A DNA stretch of 64,000 bases from Pseudonocardia autotrophica (GCF_003945385.1 NZ_AP018920.1:3348001-3412000), one strand, 5' to 3'. Shown: positions 8,825 through 18,479, counted from the first letter of the stretch. Program-made: numbers and translations. Notes: generated by a model from the sequence alone, not told the origin.

Positions 8825-8872
8825 GTCACCAGAGTGCCGCACGACCGCACGATCGTGCACAGCTCGCACCGC

Positions 8873-8902
8873 GTGGACACTCTGTGGGCACGGTGTGGGC
8901 AC
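8873..8902 (-). promoter_or_regulatory. Three 11-bp-spaced direct repeats upstream of the LolA-like gene
   Basis: On the minus strand the units GTGCCCAC, GTGCCCAC and GTGTCCAC occupy 8902-8895, 8891-8884 and 8880-8873, exactly 11 bp apart; a further GTGCCCAC lies at 8931-8924. Head-to-tail sites with 11-bp periodicity are the usual binding pattern of OmpR/PhoB-type response regulators. They sit about 50-80 bp before the ATG at 8824, a promoter position. Confidence 0.5.
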
Positions 8903-8945
8903 ATCCTGTGCGGCGGGCGCAGCGTGGGCACTGCGAGGTGTGCGG

Positions 8946-9941
8946 TCAGGGGCGGTCGGCCGTGGCTCCGGCGAGCGGACGGCTGCCGGGTGCGGGATCC
9001 ACGGCGTGCGGAGCGGCGGCGGACGGCGCCGGCCGGGTCGCGGTGCCCGCCCACATCCAGGCGGCCGCCGCGGTCACCAGACCCGCCCCGAGCACGTGCA
9101 GGGAGACGAGCAGCTCCGGCACCCCGAGCGCGTACTGCACGCTCCCGAGTACCCCCTGGGCCAGGACGACGGCGATCAGCGTCGCGTAGCGGCGGTGCAG
9201 CGAGGCCGGCGCCCCGACGGCGCGGAACAGGAAACCGATGCCGACCAGCGCTCCGAGGTAGAGGAACAGCGCGTCGACGTGGATCTGGGTGAGCAGTGGG
9301 ATGTCGACGGCCAGCCGCGGGGTTTCCGGGTCGCCGCCGTGCGGACCGGCGGCCGTGACCAGGGTCCCGGCGACCAGCAGTACCGCGAGGACGGCGGTCG
9401 AGAACAGCACCAGGCCGCGACCGGCGGCGGGGACGGTCGGGGTGACCGGGCCTTCGTCCTCGGTGGTGGCGGTGACCAGCAGTACCGCGAACCACACCAG
9501 CACCATGGAGGCCAGGAAGTGCAGCATCACCGTCCACCAGGCCAGCCCGGCGAGCACGGTGATCCCGCCGATCACCGCTTGCGCGACGACACCGAGTGGC
9601 ATCGCCAGCGCGAGCGCGGTCAGCCGACGCCGGCGCGGCCGGGTGGCGAGCGCCGCGAGCAGCGTGGCCCCGGCGGTCAGCACCACGAGGACGCCGAGCA
9701 GCCGGTTGCCGAACTCGATCCACATGTGCAGCGGGGCGATCTCGGCGTGCGAGACCGGCACCATGCTGCCCGGCTCGCACTGCGGCCAGGTCGAGCAGCC
9801 GAGCCCGGAACCGGTGACCCGCACGACCGAGCCGGTCACGCCGATCCCGATCTGCGCGACCAGGTTCGCGATCGCCAGCCGGCGCATCAGCACCGGCGGG
9901 GTGGAGGGCACTCGGCGGAGAAGACCGGTCACGCTGGACAC
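8946..9941 (-). CDS. ctaA: Heme A synthase (COX15/CtaA family)
   Basis: This 331-residue membrane protein has about eight helices. It carries GSVVRVTGSGLGCSTWPQCE near residue 35, with the two cysteines that many CtaA proteins have in the first extracellular loop. Heme-ligand histidines appear in HMWIEFGNRLLG, MLHFLASM, QIHVDALFLYLG and LHVLGAGL. CtaA hydroxylates heme O to heme A for aa3 oxidase. The start is taken at GTG 9941. No Shine-Dalgarno is seen, but TACCAT lies 7 nt upstream, so the message may be leaderless; GTG 9932 is the alternative. It matches the Rv1456c position. Confidence 0.92.
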   Translation of the reverse strand: MSSVTGLLRRVPSTPPVLMRRLAIANLVAQIGIGVTGSVVRVTGSGLGCSTWPQCEPGSMVPVSHAEIAPLHMWIEFGNRLLGVLVVLTAGATLLAALATRPRRRRLTALALAMPLGVVAQAVIGGITVLAGLAWWTVMLHFLASMVLVWFAVLLVTATTEDEGPVTPTVPAAGRGLVLFSTAVLAVLLVAGTLVTAAGPHGGDPETPRLAVDIPLLTQIHVDALFLYLGALVGIGFLFRAVGAPASLHRRYATLIAVVLAQGVLGSVQYALGVPELLVSLHVLGAGLVTAAAAWMWAGTATRPAPSAAAPHAVDPAPGSRPLAGATADRP

Positions 9942-9976
9942 ACTACGAATGGTAGAAGGACGTGTCCGGCGCCTGG

Positions 9977-11134
9977 TTACCGGGACACCAGACGACGCAT
10001 CAGTGCGTCGGCGGGGCCCGGGCGTCCGGCCGCCTCCAACCGCGCCGCGATCAGCAGCGACACCAGCCAGACCGCGACCGCGGCCGCCAGTGCACCGGCG
10101 TTGCCGACGGACCGGCCGAGCCCGCCGAGATCGGGATGCAGCACGGCCGCCACCAGCACCGAGTTGAGCAGGTAGAAGCTCAGCGAGCGTCGTCCCATCG
10201 CGGCGACCGCCCCGGTCACCGGGCCCGCCCGGTCCTGCAGGCGCAGGCCCAGCAGGGCGAACGCCGCGGCGTACCCGGCACCACCGGCGACCCCGGTCAG
10301 CACCTGCAGCGCGAACAGCAGTCCACCGGTGAGCGCTCCCGGGGCGAGCACCCCGGTGATGATCAGGGCGACCGGCAGCGCGCCGAGCACGGACACGCTG
10401 ATGCCGGCGACGGCGATCCGGGCCAGCGTGCGGCGGTGCGCCGCCGGGTCCTCGAGCAGGCCGGCCCTGGCGGCCAGGTAGCCGAGCACGACGAGCAGCA
10501 GCAGCGGGTAGGCGAACCCGATGTAGAGCGGGGTGATGGGAGCGCCGACGATCCGGGTGATCCAGTCGGCGGCCGTGGTGTAGCCGGGGATCACCTCCGC
10601 GGCGGAGCCGGAGACCGTCATCGACCACAGGCCGATCATGCCGAGCGGCACGGTGAGCGCGTAGCCGGCAGCGATCCAGACGGCGGCCCGGCGCACGGTC
10701 CGGTCCGGCCGGAACAGCAGCCACCCGGTGAGCAGCGCCGCGAGACCGTAGGAGGCGAGGATCTCGCCCGGGAACACCAGGATCGCGTGCACCAGCCCGA
10801 ACAGCACCAGGAACAGGCCGCGCCGGCGGACCAGCCGCCTGCTGTCGGCCTCGGGGACCCCGCGCCGGCGCTGCCGGACCACCGACCAGGCGAGGCCGTA
10901 GCCGAACAGGATCGCGAACATCGGGAACGCCCGGTTGTCCAGCAGCAGCGTGGTCGCCACGGCCGCGACCCGGTCGAGGGCCGCCGCGTCCACCGTCGGC
11001 GTGCCGAACGGCACCCCGGCGTAGACCCCGGCGTAGGCCATCGCGATGAGCAGCAGCATCGCGCCCCGGGCCAGGTCCGGCGCGAGCATGCGGCCGGTAC
11101 CCGGCCGGGGTGCCCGCTCGGTCTCGTAGGTCAT
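9977..11134 (-). CDS. DUF418 domain-containing multi-pass membrane protein
   Basis: The 385-residue product has about ten hydrophobic segments. N-terminal features are LAPDLARGAMLLLIAMAYAG and NRAFPMFAILFGYGLA, and the C-terminal portion carries MGRRSLSFYLLNSVL; this pattern is typical of DUF418 proteins, often called YeiB-like. No biochemical function is established for the family. ATG 11134 has AGGAGG about 9 nt upstream. The gene lies between ctaA and an ABC exporter on the same strand but is separated from the latter by a terminator-like hairpin. Confidence 0.85.
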   Translation of the reverse strand: MTYETERAPRPGTGRMLAPDLARGAMLLLIAMAYAGVYAGVPFGTPTVDAAALDRVAAVATTLLLDNRAFPMFAILFGYGLAWSVVRQRRRGVPEADSRRLVRRRGLFLVLFGLVHAILVFPGEILASYGLAALLTGWLLFRPDRTVRRAAVWIAAGYALTVPLGMIGLWSMTVSGSAAEVIPGYTTAADWITRIVGAPITPLYIGFAYPLLLLVVLGYLAARAGLLEDPAAHRRTLARIAVAGISVSVLGALPVALIITGVLAPGALTGGLLFALQVLTGVAGGAGYAAAFALLGLRLQDRAGPVTGAVAAMGRRSLSFYLLNSVLVAAVLHPDLGGLGRSVGNAGALAAAVAVWLVSLLIAARLEAAGRPGPADALMRRLVSR

Positions 11135-11224
11135 GGCCGGATGCCTCCTCGTCGGCGTGCCGCCGGACGCTGAGCGATCCGGTCGGATCCGATCATGACG
11201 GCAAACCGGACCAACCGGATCCCC

Positions 11225-11274
11225 CGGAAGTGATGATCTTCGCCGACCGAGGTCGATCGGGGACCCCACTTCCG
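11225..11274 (-). terminator. Terminator-like hairpin after the ABC permease
   Basis: The outer stem is CGGAAGTG (11225-11232) with CACTTCCG (11267-11274), and an inner hairpin CGACC-GA-GGTCG lies at 11244-11255. The element falls 14 bp beyond the permease stop and before the DUF418 promoter, the right place to end the mptB-ABC transcript. It lacks a U-run, which is usual for high-GC actinobacteria. Confidence 0.45.
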
Positions 11275-11287
11275 TCGCGGCGGGGGG

Positions 11288-12067
11288 TCAGTGCCAGCGG
11301 ACCAGCCTGGCCGCGGCCAGGCCGGCTGCCACCGCCCATCCGGCGAGCACCAGCAGCGAGCCGATCGCCGGGAACCGGCCCTCACCGAGCGCGACCCGCA
11401 GCGCGTCGGCCAGTGCACCCGACGGCAGCCACGGGGCCACCGCGGCGAGCGGACCGGGCAGGTCCGCCACCGGGACGAGGATCCCGCCGGCCAGCAGCAG
11501 CACGAACCACACGACGTTGGCCACCGCGAGCACGATGTCCGCGCGCAGCGTCCCGCCGAGCAGGATGCCCAGCGCACCGAACGCGGCGGCGCCCAGCAGC
11601 ACCGCGATCAGCACCCCGTCGATCCGGGCACCGGCGGGCGTCCACCCGAGGAAGGCGGCCAGCACCGTCAGGATCAGCATCTGCAGGATCACGACGACGC
11701 CGACCGCGAGCAGACGGCCGCAGACCAGCAGCCAGCGCGGCAGCGCGGTCGCGGCGAGCCTGCGGAGCGCGCCGTAGCGGCGGTCGAAGCCGAGCGCGAT
11801 CGCCTGACTGGTGAACGCCGAGCTCATCACGGCGAGTGCCAGCATCGACGCCAGGAACCAGCTCACCCTCGGCTCGGGCGACGGCAGTGCGGGGATCAGG
11901 GTGAGCCCGATCAGCAGTGCCGCCGGGATCAGCAGCGTGAGCAGCACCTGCTCGGCGTTGCGCAGTGCCAGCCTGGTCTCCAGGCCGCCCTGCGCACGCA
12001 GCATCGTCAGTGCGTCGCCGCGGCCGGGATCGGGGGTGAACGTCCCGGCCGGGAATCGTTCGGTCAC
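11288..12067 (-). CDS. ABC transporter permease (ABC-2 type)
   Basis: The product is 259 residues with about six membrane segments (TLLIPAALLIGLTLIPALP, MLALAVMSSAFTSQAIALGF, VVVILQMLILTVLAAFLGW, VVWFVLLLAGGILVPVADLP). It corresponds in position to Rv1457c. GTG 12067 overlaps the TGA of the ATPase gene by 4 bp, so ATPase, permease and mptB are translationally coupled. Its neighbourhood with mptB suggests export of an envelope component, but the substrate is unknown. Confidence 0.85.
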   Translation of the reverse strand: MTERFPAGTFTPDPGRGDALTMLRAQGGLETRLALRNAEQVLLTLLIPAALLIGLTLIPALPSPEPRVSWFLASMLALAVMSSAFTSQAIALGFDRRYGALRRLAATALPRWLLVCGRLLAVGVVVILQMLILTVLAAFLGWTPAGARIDGVLIAVLLGAAAFGALGILLGGTLRADIVLAVANVVWFVLLLAGGILVPVADLPGPLAAVAPWLPSGALADALRVALGEGRFPAIGSLLVLAGWAVAAGLAAARLVRWH

Positions 12068-12975
12068 GAGCGCAGCTCCCGTCCGGTCAGATCGAGGAAG
12101 ACGTCCTCCAGGCTGCGGCGTACGACCTGGACGTCGTCGGCCATCACTCCCTGGTCGGCGCACCATGTGGTGATGGCGGCCAGAGCGGCGGGATCGATCC
12201 GGCCCTGCACCCGGTACCGGCCGGGGGCGGTCTCGCTCGCCGCGTACCCCGGCGGGAGCCGGCAGTCCAGCCCGGCTGTGTCCATCCCGGGACGGGCCCG
12301 GAACCGCAGCTCGGTCTGGTCGCCCGCGGTGAGCTGGGCGGGTGAGCCGTGCGCGACGATCCGGCCGCGGTCCAGGATGACGACGTCGTCGGCGAGCTGC
12401 TCGGCCTCGTCCATCAGGTGGGTGGTCAGCAGGACCCCCACGCCGTCCCGGCGCAGCGCCCTGACCAGGTCCCAGACCAGGTGCCGGGCCTGCGGATCCA
12501 GCCCGGCGGTCGGCTCGTCGAGGAAGATCAGCTCCGGGCGCCCGACGACGGCGCAGGCGAGCGCGAGCCGCTGCTGCTCACCACCGGAGAGCCGCTTGAA
12601 CGGGGTGCCGGCCCGGGGCCGCAGACCGAGCACGTCGATCAGGTGGTTCGGGTCGATCGGGTTCGCCGCGCAGGACGCGACCAGGTGCAGCATCTCGCCG
12701 GTCCGGACGGCCGGGTAGGCGCCCCCACCCTGCGGCATGACGCCGACCCGGGGGCGGACGGCCTCGTCGCCGGCGTTCCGGCCGAGCACTGTGACGGCAC
12801 CGGCGTCGGCCCGGCGGAAGCCGGTACAGACCTCGACGGTGCTGGACTTCCCGGCCCCGTTCGGGCCGAGCAGCGCGAGGATCTCGCCGCGGGCGAGATC
12901 GAGATCGACACCGTCGACCGCGGTGACCGGGCCGTAGCGGACGACCAGGTCGCGTACCTCCAGCGCGGCGCTCAC
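12064..12975 (-). CDS. ABC transporter ATP-binding protein
   Basis: The 303-residue subunit has Walker A GPNGAGKSST (~35-44), signature LSGGEQQRLALA (~130), Walker B ELIFLDEPTAGLDP and the switch histidine in LLTTHLMDEAEQ. A C-terminal DrrA-type extension ends in VRRSLEDVFLDLTGREL. It pairs with the next permease (GTGA overlap) and itself overlaps the end of mptB by the same arrangement. Position matches Rv1458c. Probable multidrug or lipid exporter subunit. Confidence 0.92.
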   Translation of the reverse strand: MSAALEVRDLVVRYGPVTAVDGVDLDLARGEILALLGPNGAGKSSTVEVCTGFRRADAGAVTVLGRNAGDEAVRPRVGVMPQGGGAYPAVRTGEMLHLVASCAANPIDPNHLIDVLGLRPRAGTPFKRLSGGEQQRLALACAVVGRPELIFLDEPTAGLDPQARHLVWDLVRALRRDGVGVLLTTHLMDEAEQLADDVVILDRGRIVAHGSPAQLTAGDQTELRFRARPGMDTAGLDCRLPPGYAASETAPGRYRVQGRIDPAALAAITTWCADQGVMADDVQVVRRSLEDVFLDLTGRELRS

Positions 12976-14594
12976 CGGGCCGGTTCCGATTCCGGTGCGG
13001 GCTCCATCGCGGACGGGGCCCGCAGCAGCCGCTGCACCACCAGCAGGGACAGCGCGAACATCACGATCGCCGCGATGAGCGCGAGCGGCAGCTGGAAGCC
13101 GCGGAAGATGAAGTCGGCGCCGGTCGGTGGCACCACCAGTGCGAGGAACGCCGAGAGCAGCAGCATCGCGCGCCGGTAGTGCGGCATCGCGCGGGTGGCG
13201 ACCAGCGGGAGCAGCGCCCAGAACAGGTACCAGGGGTGCACGACCGGCCCGAGGAGCACCACGGCGCCGAGCGCCGCCCCGGTGGCGGTGATCGGCTCGA
13301 CCTTCCCGCGCAGGCAGGCCAGCAGCAGCACGATGACGATCACCACGATCGGGATCGCGAACAGGCCGCGGGCCAGGGTGAGCGTGGCGTCGGTGTGGTC
13401 ACCCAGCCCGGCCAGCCGGCCGACCTGGCCGGCGATCAGTCCGATGTCGGTGCTGACCGACATCGGACTGAGGATCTCGCTCGGCGCCGACAGGCCGCGC
13501 AGCCAGTTGAATCCCAGGCCGGTCGCGAAGCTGAAGAACGAGAAGACCACCGCGGCGACCGCGGTGAGCCAGCTGGTCATCACCACCCAGTCGACGAGCT
13601 TGCCGCCGCGCCGCCGGATCAGGTAGACGCCGACGAAGCCGAGCGCGACCAGCGCGGGGAGCTTGACCGACGCCGCCGCGACCAGCAACGCGGCGCCGAG
13701 CGTGATCTTCCACCAGGGTTGGATCGTGTCGTCGGGGCCGAGCATCACGTAGAGCCCGAGCAGCATCAGCGGAATCATGATCGACTCGTTGTGGATCCCG
13801 CTGACCAGGTGGAACAGCACCAGCGGGTTCGCGGCGCCGAGCCACAGCACCAGGCCCGCGTCGAGATCGAACCGGGCGGCCAGCCGGGGGAGTACCCAGA
13901 TCAGCAGGCCGACCCCGAGCAGGGCGAGGATCCGGTGCTCCATGATGCCGAGCACCACGTTCTCCCCGGACAACGCGGTGATGACCCGACCGAGCCCCAG
14001 GAACAGCGGTCCGTAGGGCGCCGGGGTGTCCCGCCAGATCGTCGGGATCCCGCGGGTCAGCGGATCGTCGATGCCCAGCGCCTGCGCCGGGCCGATCGAG
14101 TACGGATCGATCCCGCGGGCGAGGGTCGCGCTCTGTGCCAGGTAGCTGTAGATGTCCTTGGAGAACATCGGCGGTGCGAGCGCCAGCGGCAGACCCCACA
14201 GCAACGCCGTGCGGCCCAGCTCGCGGCGTTCCGGCGCCGGGTGCTTCGCCCCGCGGGCGGTGAGCATCCGGGCGATCCAGAGCCACGCCGTGACCACCAT
14301 CAGCAGTCCGGCGTAGGTGACGGCGATCGCGAGGGTGACGTTGCGGGCGGGCAGCCCGATCACCCGGAGGCCGTTCAGCGGGTTCGGCACCGGGAACGCG
14401 CCGGAGCCCAGCGCGCTGATGCCCATCAGGATCGCGCCGGTCAGCCCGAGCCGCCGGGCGATCCGGGCCTGGTCCCGCAGACCGCGCCGGATCGTCGGCC
14501 GCTTACCGGAGCGGGGGCCGTCCGGATCTGCCGACGGCTCCGCTCGCCTGGGGGAGTCGTCGCGCCCGGGTGGGGCGACCTCGGGCGTCACCAT
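12972..14594 (-). CDS. mptB: Polyprenol-phosphate-mannose-dependent alpha-(1->6) mannosyltransferase, MptB-like
   Basis: The 540-residue GT-C glycosyltransferase has more than ten helices. The motif MFSKDIYSYLAQ (~165-176) provides the acidic residue of the first periplasmic loop, and GIDPYSIGP and TPAPYGPLFL follow, as in MptA/MptB and Rv1459c. These enzymes extend the mannan core of lipomannan at the outer face of the membrane using polyprenyl-phospho-mannose. ATG 14594 precedes a basic cytosolic N-terminus. The open frame continues far upstream across sufR on the opposite strand, but that is a shadow of sufR and its repeats. It is divergent from sufR. Confidence 0.85.
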   Translation of the reverse strand: MVTPEVAPPGRDDSPRRAEPSADPDGPRSGKRPTIRRGLRDQARIARRLGLTGAILMGISALGSGAFPVPNPLNGLRVIGLPARNVTLAIAVTYAGLLMVVTAWLWIARMLTARGAKHPAPERRELGRTALLWGLPLALAPPMFSKDIYSYLAQSATLARGIDPYSIGPAQALGIDDPLTRGIPTIWRDTPAPYGPLFLGLGRVITALSGENVVLGIMEHRILALLGVGLLIWVLPRLAARFDLDAGLVLWLGAANPLVLFHLVSGIHNESIMIPLMLLGLYVMLGPDDTIQPWWKITLGAALLVAAASVKLPALVALGFVGVYLIRRRGGKLVDWVVMTSWLTAVAAVVFSFFSFATGLGFNWLRGLSAPSEILSPMSVSTDIGLIAGQVGRLAGLGDHTDATLTLARGLFAIPIVVIVIVLLLACLRGKVEPITATGAALGAVVLLGPVVHPWYLFWALLPLVATRAMPHYRRAMLLLSAFLALVVPPTGADFIFRGFQLPLALIAAIVMFALSLLVVQRLLRAPSAMEPAPESEPAR

Positions 14595-14719
14595 GACCAC
14601 GAAGGTTAGAGGGCGCACCTGCGGGCACCGGGTACCGGTCCTCACCGGCCGCGACCGGAAGGTGGGGTGAGCCCGGTCACCCGCAGCGGGGGTGGTTTTG
14701 CCGACGGCGGGTATATCCG

Positions 14720-14733
14720 CAACACTGGTGTTG
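14720..14733. promoter_or_regulatory. SufR operator
   Basis: CAACAC-TG-GTGTTG is a perfect palindrome that fits the CAAC-N6-GTTG operator described for Streptomyces SufR. Nearly the same bases (14722-14736) fit the ACACT-N5-TGTGA motif reported for M. tuberculosis SufR (both from memory). It abuts the proposed GTG start of sufR and overlaps the likely transcription start, so cluster-loaded SufR would repress the whole sufRBDCSUT unit; apo-SufR would release it. Confidence 0.8.
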
Positions 14734-15869
14734 TGAAAACGAACCGGACCGCGCAGATGCGCCAGGACCCCGCCTGCGGGCACGGGTCCGACGCGGTGCT
14801 GCCCGCGTCCGGGACCAGCACCCGGGCCGCTGTGGCACGGGTGCTCATGGAGCAGGGTCCGGTGACGGCCGCCATCGTGGCGGGCGAGCTGGGTCTCACC
14901 GAGGCCGCCGTGCGGCGGCACCTGGATGCGCTGATCGCCGACGGCGAGGCCGAGGTCCGGGCGCCGGTGCGGTCGGCCCGCCCACGTGGGCGCGGCCGTC
15001 CGGCCCGGGAGTACCTGCTCACCGACACCGGCCGGGTCAGGTTCGGGCACGGTTACGACGATCTGGCCACATCGGCACTGCGTTTCCTCGCGGAGACCGC
15101 CGGCGAGCAGGCGGTGGACGCGTTCGCGCGCCGCCGTGTTCGGGACCTGCTCGGGGCCGACATGGAGTCGGTCACCGCGTTCGCCGCACCGCAGGATCGC
15201 GCCGAGGCGCTCGCCCGGGTGCTCAGCGCCCGTGGCTACGCTGCGCAGACCCGCCGCGGCGGGCTCGGGGTGCAGCTGTGCCAGCACCACTGCCCGGTGG
15301 CGCACGTCGCCACCGAGTTCCCGGAACTCTGCGAGGCCGAGACGCGTGCCTTCGCCGATATCCTGGGTACCCACGTGCAGCGGCTGGCGACGATCGCACG
15401 GGGCGATGCCGCGTGCACCACACACGTCCCGCTCGAGGATCCCGAACTTCTCGTGCGGACGAAGCACCACGAGAAACGCCGGCCAGGGGCAGGGGGCCCA
15501 CAACCCCCGCCCCAGCGAACCCGGCAGGTGCACGAGGAAGACCACCGCTCCGGCACCGTGGGTGAGCAACCCGCGTCGCGGGTGCGGCAGGTGCAAGAAG
15601 ATGACCACCGCCCCGGCTCCGTGGGTGAGCAACCCGCGTCGCGGGTGCGGCAGGTGCAAGAAGAAGACCACCGCTCCGGCACCGTGAGTCGGCGACCCAC
15701 CTCGCAGGTGCGGCAGGTGCAAGAAGAAGACCACCGCTCCGGCACCGTGAGTCGGCGACCCACCTCGCAGGTGCGGCAGGTGCAAGAAGAAGACGGTCTC
15801 GCCGGAGGCGAGTCCATCTCCCACCACGGTCCCCGAAAGGGAGGCAGTCCTTATGACGACCACTCCTGA
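14733..15869 (+). CDS. sufR: SufR, Fe-S cluster-sensing repressor, with tandem-repeat C-terminal extension
   Basis: An ArsR/MarR-like winged helix ([20 protein letters not shown], then [17 protein letters not shown]) is followed by the cluster-binding region with [19 protein letters not shown] and DAACTTHVP. These cysteines hold the sensing cluster in the family. Known SufR proteins end soon after the TTHVP-type segment, near residue 230. Here the frame stays open for about 150 more codons through four 21-residue repeats and overlaps sufB by 17 bp. That tail uses many A-ending codons (GAA, CAA, CCA), unlike the domain before it. The start is taken at GTG 14733, next to the operator; ATG 14757 is possible. 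Confidence 0.85.
   Translation: MKTNRTAQMRQDPACGHGSDAVLPASGTSTRAAVARVLMEQGPVTAAIVAGELGLTEAAVRRHLDALIADGEAEVRAPVRSARPRGRGRPAREYLLTDTGRVRFGHGYDDLATSALRFLAETAGEQAVDAFARRRVRDLLGADMESVTAFAAPQDRAEALARVLSARGYAAQTRRGGLGVQLCQHHCPVAHVATEFPELCEAETRAFADILGTHVQRLATIARGDAACTTHVPLEDPELLVRTKHHEKRRPGAGGPQPPPQRTRQVHEEDHRSGTVGEQPASRVRQVQEDDHRPGSVGEQPASRVRQVQEEDHRSGTVSRRPTSQVRQVQEEDHRSGTVSRRPTSQVRQVQEEDGLAGGESISHHGPRKGGSPYDDHS
15522..15794 (+). repeat. 63-bp tandem repeat, four full units plus a partial one, inside sufR
   Basis: Units start at 15522, 15585, 15648, 15711 and 15774, each with CGGCAGGTGCAAGAAG or a close variant. The last two full units are nearly identical, while the first two resemble each other more. 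As 63 is a multiple of three, each unit adds 21 residues ([13 protein letters not shown] followed by a SRRPTSQV or GEQPASRV half) without stops on this frame. Divergence between units suggests stepwise duplication. Confidence 0.95.
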
Positions 15870-17289
15870 TGTGCGCACCGAGCTCACGCAGGAGGAGACG
15901 ATCGCGGCACTCGGCCGGTACGACTTCGGCTGGGCCGACTCCGACGAGGCGGGCTCCATCGCGAAGCGTGGACTCTCCTCCGAGGTCGTCGCCGACATCT
16001 CCCGCCTGAAGAGCGAGCCCGAGTGGATGCTGGAGTTCCGGCAGAAGGCGCTCGACATCTTCGGCAAGAAGCCGATGCCGCGCTGGGGCTCCGACCTGTC
16101 CGGGATCGACTTCGACAACATCAAGTACTTCGTGCGCTCCTCGGAGAAGCAGGCCGCCACCTGGGAGGACCTGCCCGAGGACATCAAGAACACCTACGAC
16201 AAGCTGGGCATCCCCGAGGCCGAGAAGGCCCGCCTGGTCTCCGGTGTCGCCGCGCAGTACGAGTCCGAGGTCGTCTACCACTCGATCCGTGAGGACCTCG
16301 AGGAGCAGGGCGTCATCTTCCTGGACACCGACACCGCGCTGAAGGAGCACCCTGAGCTGTTCCGGGAGTACTTCGGCTCGGTCATCCCGTCCGGGGACAA
16401 CAAGTTCTCCGCGCTGAACTCCGCTGTCTGGTCGGGTGGCTCGTTCATCTACGTCCCGCCGGGCGTGCACGTCGACATCCCGCTGCAGGCCTACTTCCGG
16501 ATCAACACCGAGAACATGGGCCAGTTCGAGCGGACGCTGATCATCGTCGACGAGGGTGCCTACGTGCACTACGTCGAAGGCTGCACCGCGCCGATCTACA
16601 AGACCGACTCGCTGCACTCGGCCGTCGTCGAGATCGTGGTCAAGAAGGGCGGCCGCTGCCGCTACACCACGATCCAGAACTGGTCGAACAACGTCTACAA
16701 CCTGGTCACCAAGCGCGCCAAGGCCGAGGAGGGCGCGACCATGGAGTGGGTCGACGGCAACCTCGGCTCCAAGGTGACCATGAAGTACCCGGCCGTGTGG
16801 CTGATGGGCGAGCACGCCAAGGGCGAGGTCCTCTCGATCGCGTTCGCGGGCGAGGGCCAGCACCAGGACGCCGGCGCCAAGATGGTGCACATGGCGCCGA
16901 ACACGTCGTCCACGATCGTGTCGAAGTCGGTGGCCCGTGGCGGCGGCCGGACGTCCTACCGTGGCCTGGTCCAGGTCAACCCGCGTGCGAAGAACTCCCG
17001 TTCGACGGTGAAGTGCGACGCCCTGCTGGTGGACACGATCTCGCGGTCGGACACCTACCCCTACGTCGACATCCGCAACGACGACGTGTCGATGGGTCAC
17101 GAGGCCACGGTCTCGAAGGTCTCGGACGACCAGCTCTTCTACCTGATGAGCCGCGGTCTGACCGAGGACGAGGCCATGGCGATGGTCGTGCGCGGGTTCG
17201 TCGAGCCCATCGCGCGCGAGCTGCCGATGGAGTACGCGCTGGAACTGAACCGGCTGATCGAACTGCAGATGGAGGGTTCCGTCGGATGA
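15853..17289 (+). CDS. sufB: Fe-S cluster assembly scaffold protein SufB
   Basis: The 478-residue product has the full SufB fold. It begins with [19 protein letters not shown] and ends with [20 protein letters not shown] followed by [19 protein letters not shown]. With SufC and SufD it forms the SufBC2D scaffold that builds clusters from sulfide delivered by SufS-SufU. The start ATG 15853 has GGGAGG 8 nt upstream at 15839-15844 and lies inside the end of the extended sufR frame. Its TGA overlaps the sufD ATG. No intein is present, unlike the M. tuberculosis protein. Confidence 0.98.
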   Translation: MTTTPDVRTELTQEETIAALGRYDFGWADSDEAGSIAKRGLSSEVVADISRLKSEPEWMLEFRQKALDIFGKKPMPRWGSDLSGIDFDNIKYFVRSSEKQAATWEDLPEDIKNTYDKLGIPEAEKARLVSGVAAQYESEVVYHSIREDLEEQGVIFLDTDTALKEHPELFREYFGSVIPSGDNKFSALNSAVWSGGSFIYVPPGVHVDIPLQAYFRINTENMGQFERTLIIVDEGAYVHYVEGCTAPIYKTDSLHSAVVEIVVKKGGRCRYTTIQNWSNNVYNLVTKRAKAEEGATMEWVDGNLGSKVTMKYPAVWLMGEHAKGEVLSIAFAGEGQHQDAGAKMVHMAPNTSSTIVSKSVARGGGRTSYRGLVQVNPRAKNSRSTVKCDALLVDTISRSDTYPYVDIRNDDVSMGHEATVSKVSDDQLFYLMSRGLTEDEAMAMVVRGFVEPIARELPMEYALELNRLIELQMEGSVG

Positions 17290-18476
17290 CGACGAGTGAC
17301 GTTGCCGGCCTCGCGCCCGAGCTGAAGGGCGCCAAGGAGGGTCAGGGCGAGGTCCCGATCGCCTCCGCCGGCGAGCGCTTCCAGTCCTTCGACGTGGACG
17401 CGTTCGAGGTTCCGGGTGGCCGCGAGGAGAACTGGCGGTTCACCCCGATGCGCAGGCTCAAGGGCCTGCACGACGGCACTGCCGCGTTCGAGGGCACCGC
17501 CGCGGTCTCGGTCACCGAGGCCGCCGGGGTGACGGTCGAGAAGGTCGGCCGCGACGACGCCCGGATCGGCGAGGGCGGTGTCCCGTTCGACCGGGTCGCC
17601 GCCGCAGCCTGGTCCGGCTTCGGCGAGGCCACCCTGGTCACCCTGGACGGGGAGAAGCTCGACCCGGTGACGATCACCGTCGAGGGCCCGGGCGAGGGCG
17701 TCACGGCGGCCGGTCACCTGCACATCCGCACCACCCCGCACACGCAGGCGACGGTCGTCGTCGTGCACCGGGGTTCGGGTGTGCTGGCCGACAACACCGA
17801 GGTCGTCGTCGCGGACGGCTCCCGGCTCGATCTCGTGGTGACCGAGGAGTGGAACGACGACGCCGTGCACGTCGGCTCCGAGCACCACAGCATCGGGCGC
17901 GACGCCACGCTGCGCGCGATCACGGTGCAGCTGGGCGGCGACCTGGTCCGGGTGTCCTCGACGATCGGCTACGCGGGCCCCGGCGGCGACGCGGAGCTGC
18001 TCGGCCTCGGTTTCGCCGACGCCGGTCAGCACCTGGAGCAGCGGCTGCTGGTCGACCACTCGGTGCCGAACTGCAAGTCCAACGTGCTCTACAAGAACGC
18101 GCTGCAGAGCGACTCGCGCGACTCCGCGCACGTGGTGTGGATCGGCGACGTGCTGATCCGGGCGGCCGCGGAGAACACCGAGACGTTCGAGTTCAACCGG
18201 AACCTGGTGCTCACCGAGCACGCCCGGGCCGACTCGGTGCCGAACCTGGAGATCGAGACCGGCGAGATCGTGAGCGCCGGCCACGCCAGCGCCACCGGCC
18301 GGTTCGACGACGAGCAGCTGTTCTATCTGCGCAGCCGCGGCATCCCTGAGGACCAGGCCCGCCGCCTGGTCGTCCGCGGGTTCTTCGGCGAGGTCCTCAA
18401 CAAGATCACGCTGCCGGAGCTCAAGGAGCGCCTCGAGGCGGCCGTCGAGGCCGAGCTCGCGCTCACCGGTGCCTGA
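17286..18476 (+). CDS. sufD: Fe-S cluster assembly protein SufD
   Basis: The 396-residue SufD has the family features [20 protein letters not shown] near the N-terminus. The C-terminal beta-helix half carries [18 protein letters not shown] and [18 protein letters not shown], which parallel SufB. It partners SufB and SufC in the scaffold and helps iron entry. ATG 17286 overlaps the sufB stop (ATGA). Confidence 0.96.
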   Translation: MTTSDVAGLAPELKGAKEGQGEVPIASAGERFQSFDVDAFEVPGGREENWRFTPMRRLKGLHDGTAAFEGTAAVSVTEAAGVTVEKVGRDDARIGEGGVPFDRVAAAAWSGFGEATLVTLDGEKLDPVTITVEGPGEGVTAAGHLHIRTTPHTQATVVVVHRGSGVLADNTEVVVADGSRLDLVVTEEWNDDAVHVGSEHHSIGRDATLRAITVQLGGDLVRVSSTIGYAGPGGDAELLGLGFADAGQHLEQRLLVDHSVPNCKSNVLYKNALQSDSRDSAHVVWIGDVLIRAAAENTETFEFNRNLVLTEHARADSVPNLEIETGEIVSAGHASATGRFDDEQLFYLRSRGIPEDQARRLVVRGFFGEVLNKITLPELKERLEAAVEAELALTGA

Positions 18477-18479
18477 GCG

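Noticed and set aside
15522..15794. CRISPR array
   Set aside because: The 63-bp units are contiguous without unique spacers and no cas genes are nearby.
14595..16193. Minus-strand frame running upstream of mptB across sufR and its repeats
   Set aside because: It is open only because GC-rich codons and the 63-bp repeat lack stops; SufR on the plus strand has clear domains.
15853..17289. Intein in SufB
   Set aside because: SufB is uninterrupted at 478 residues.
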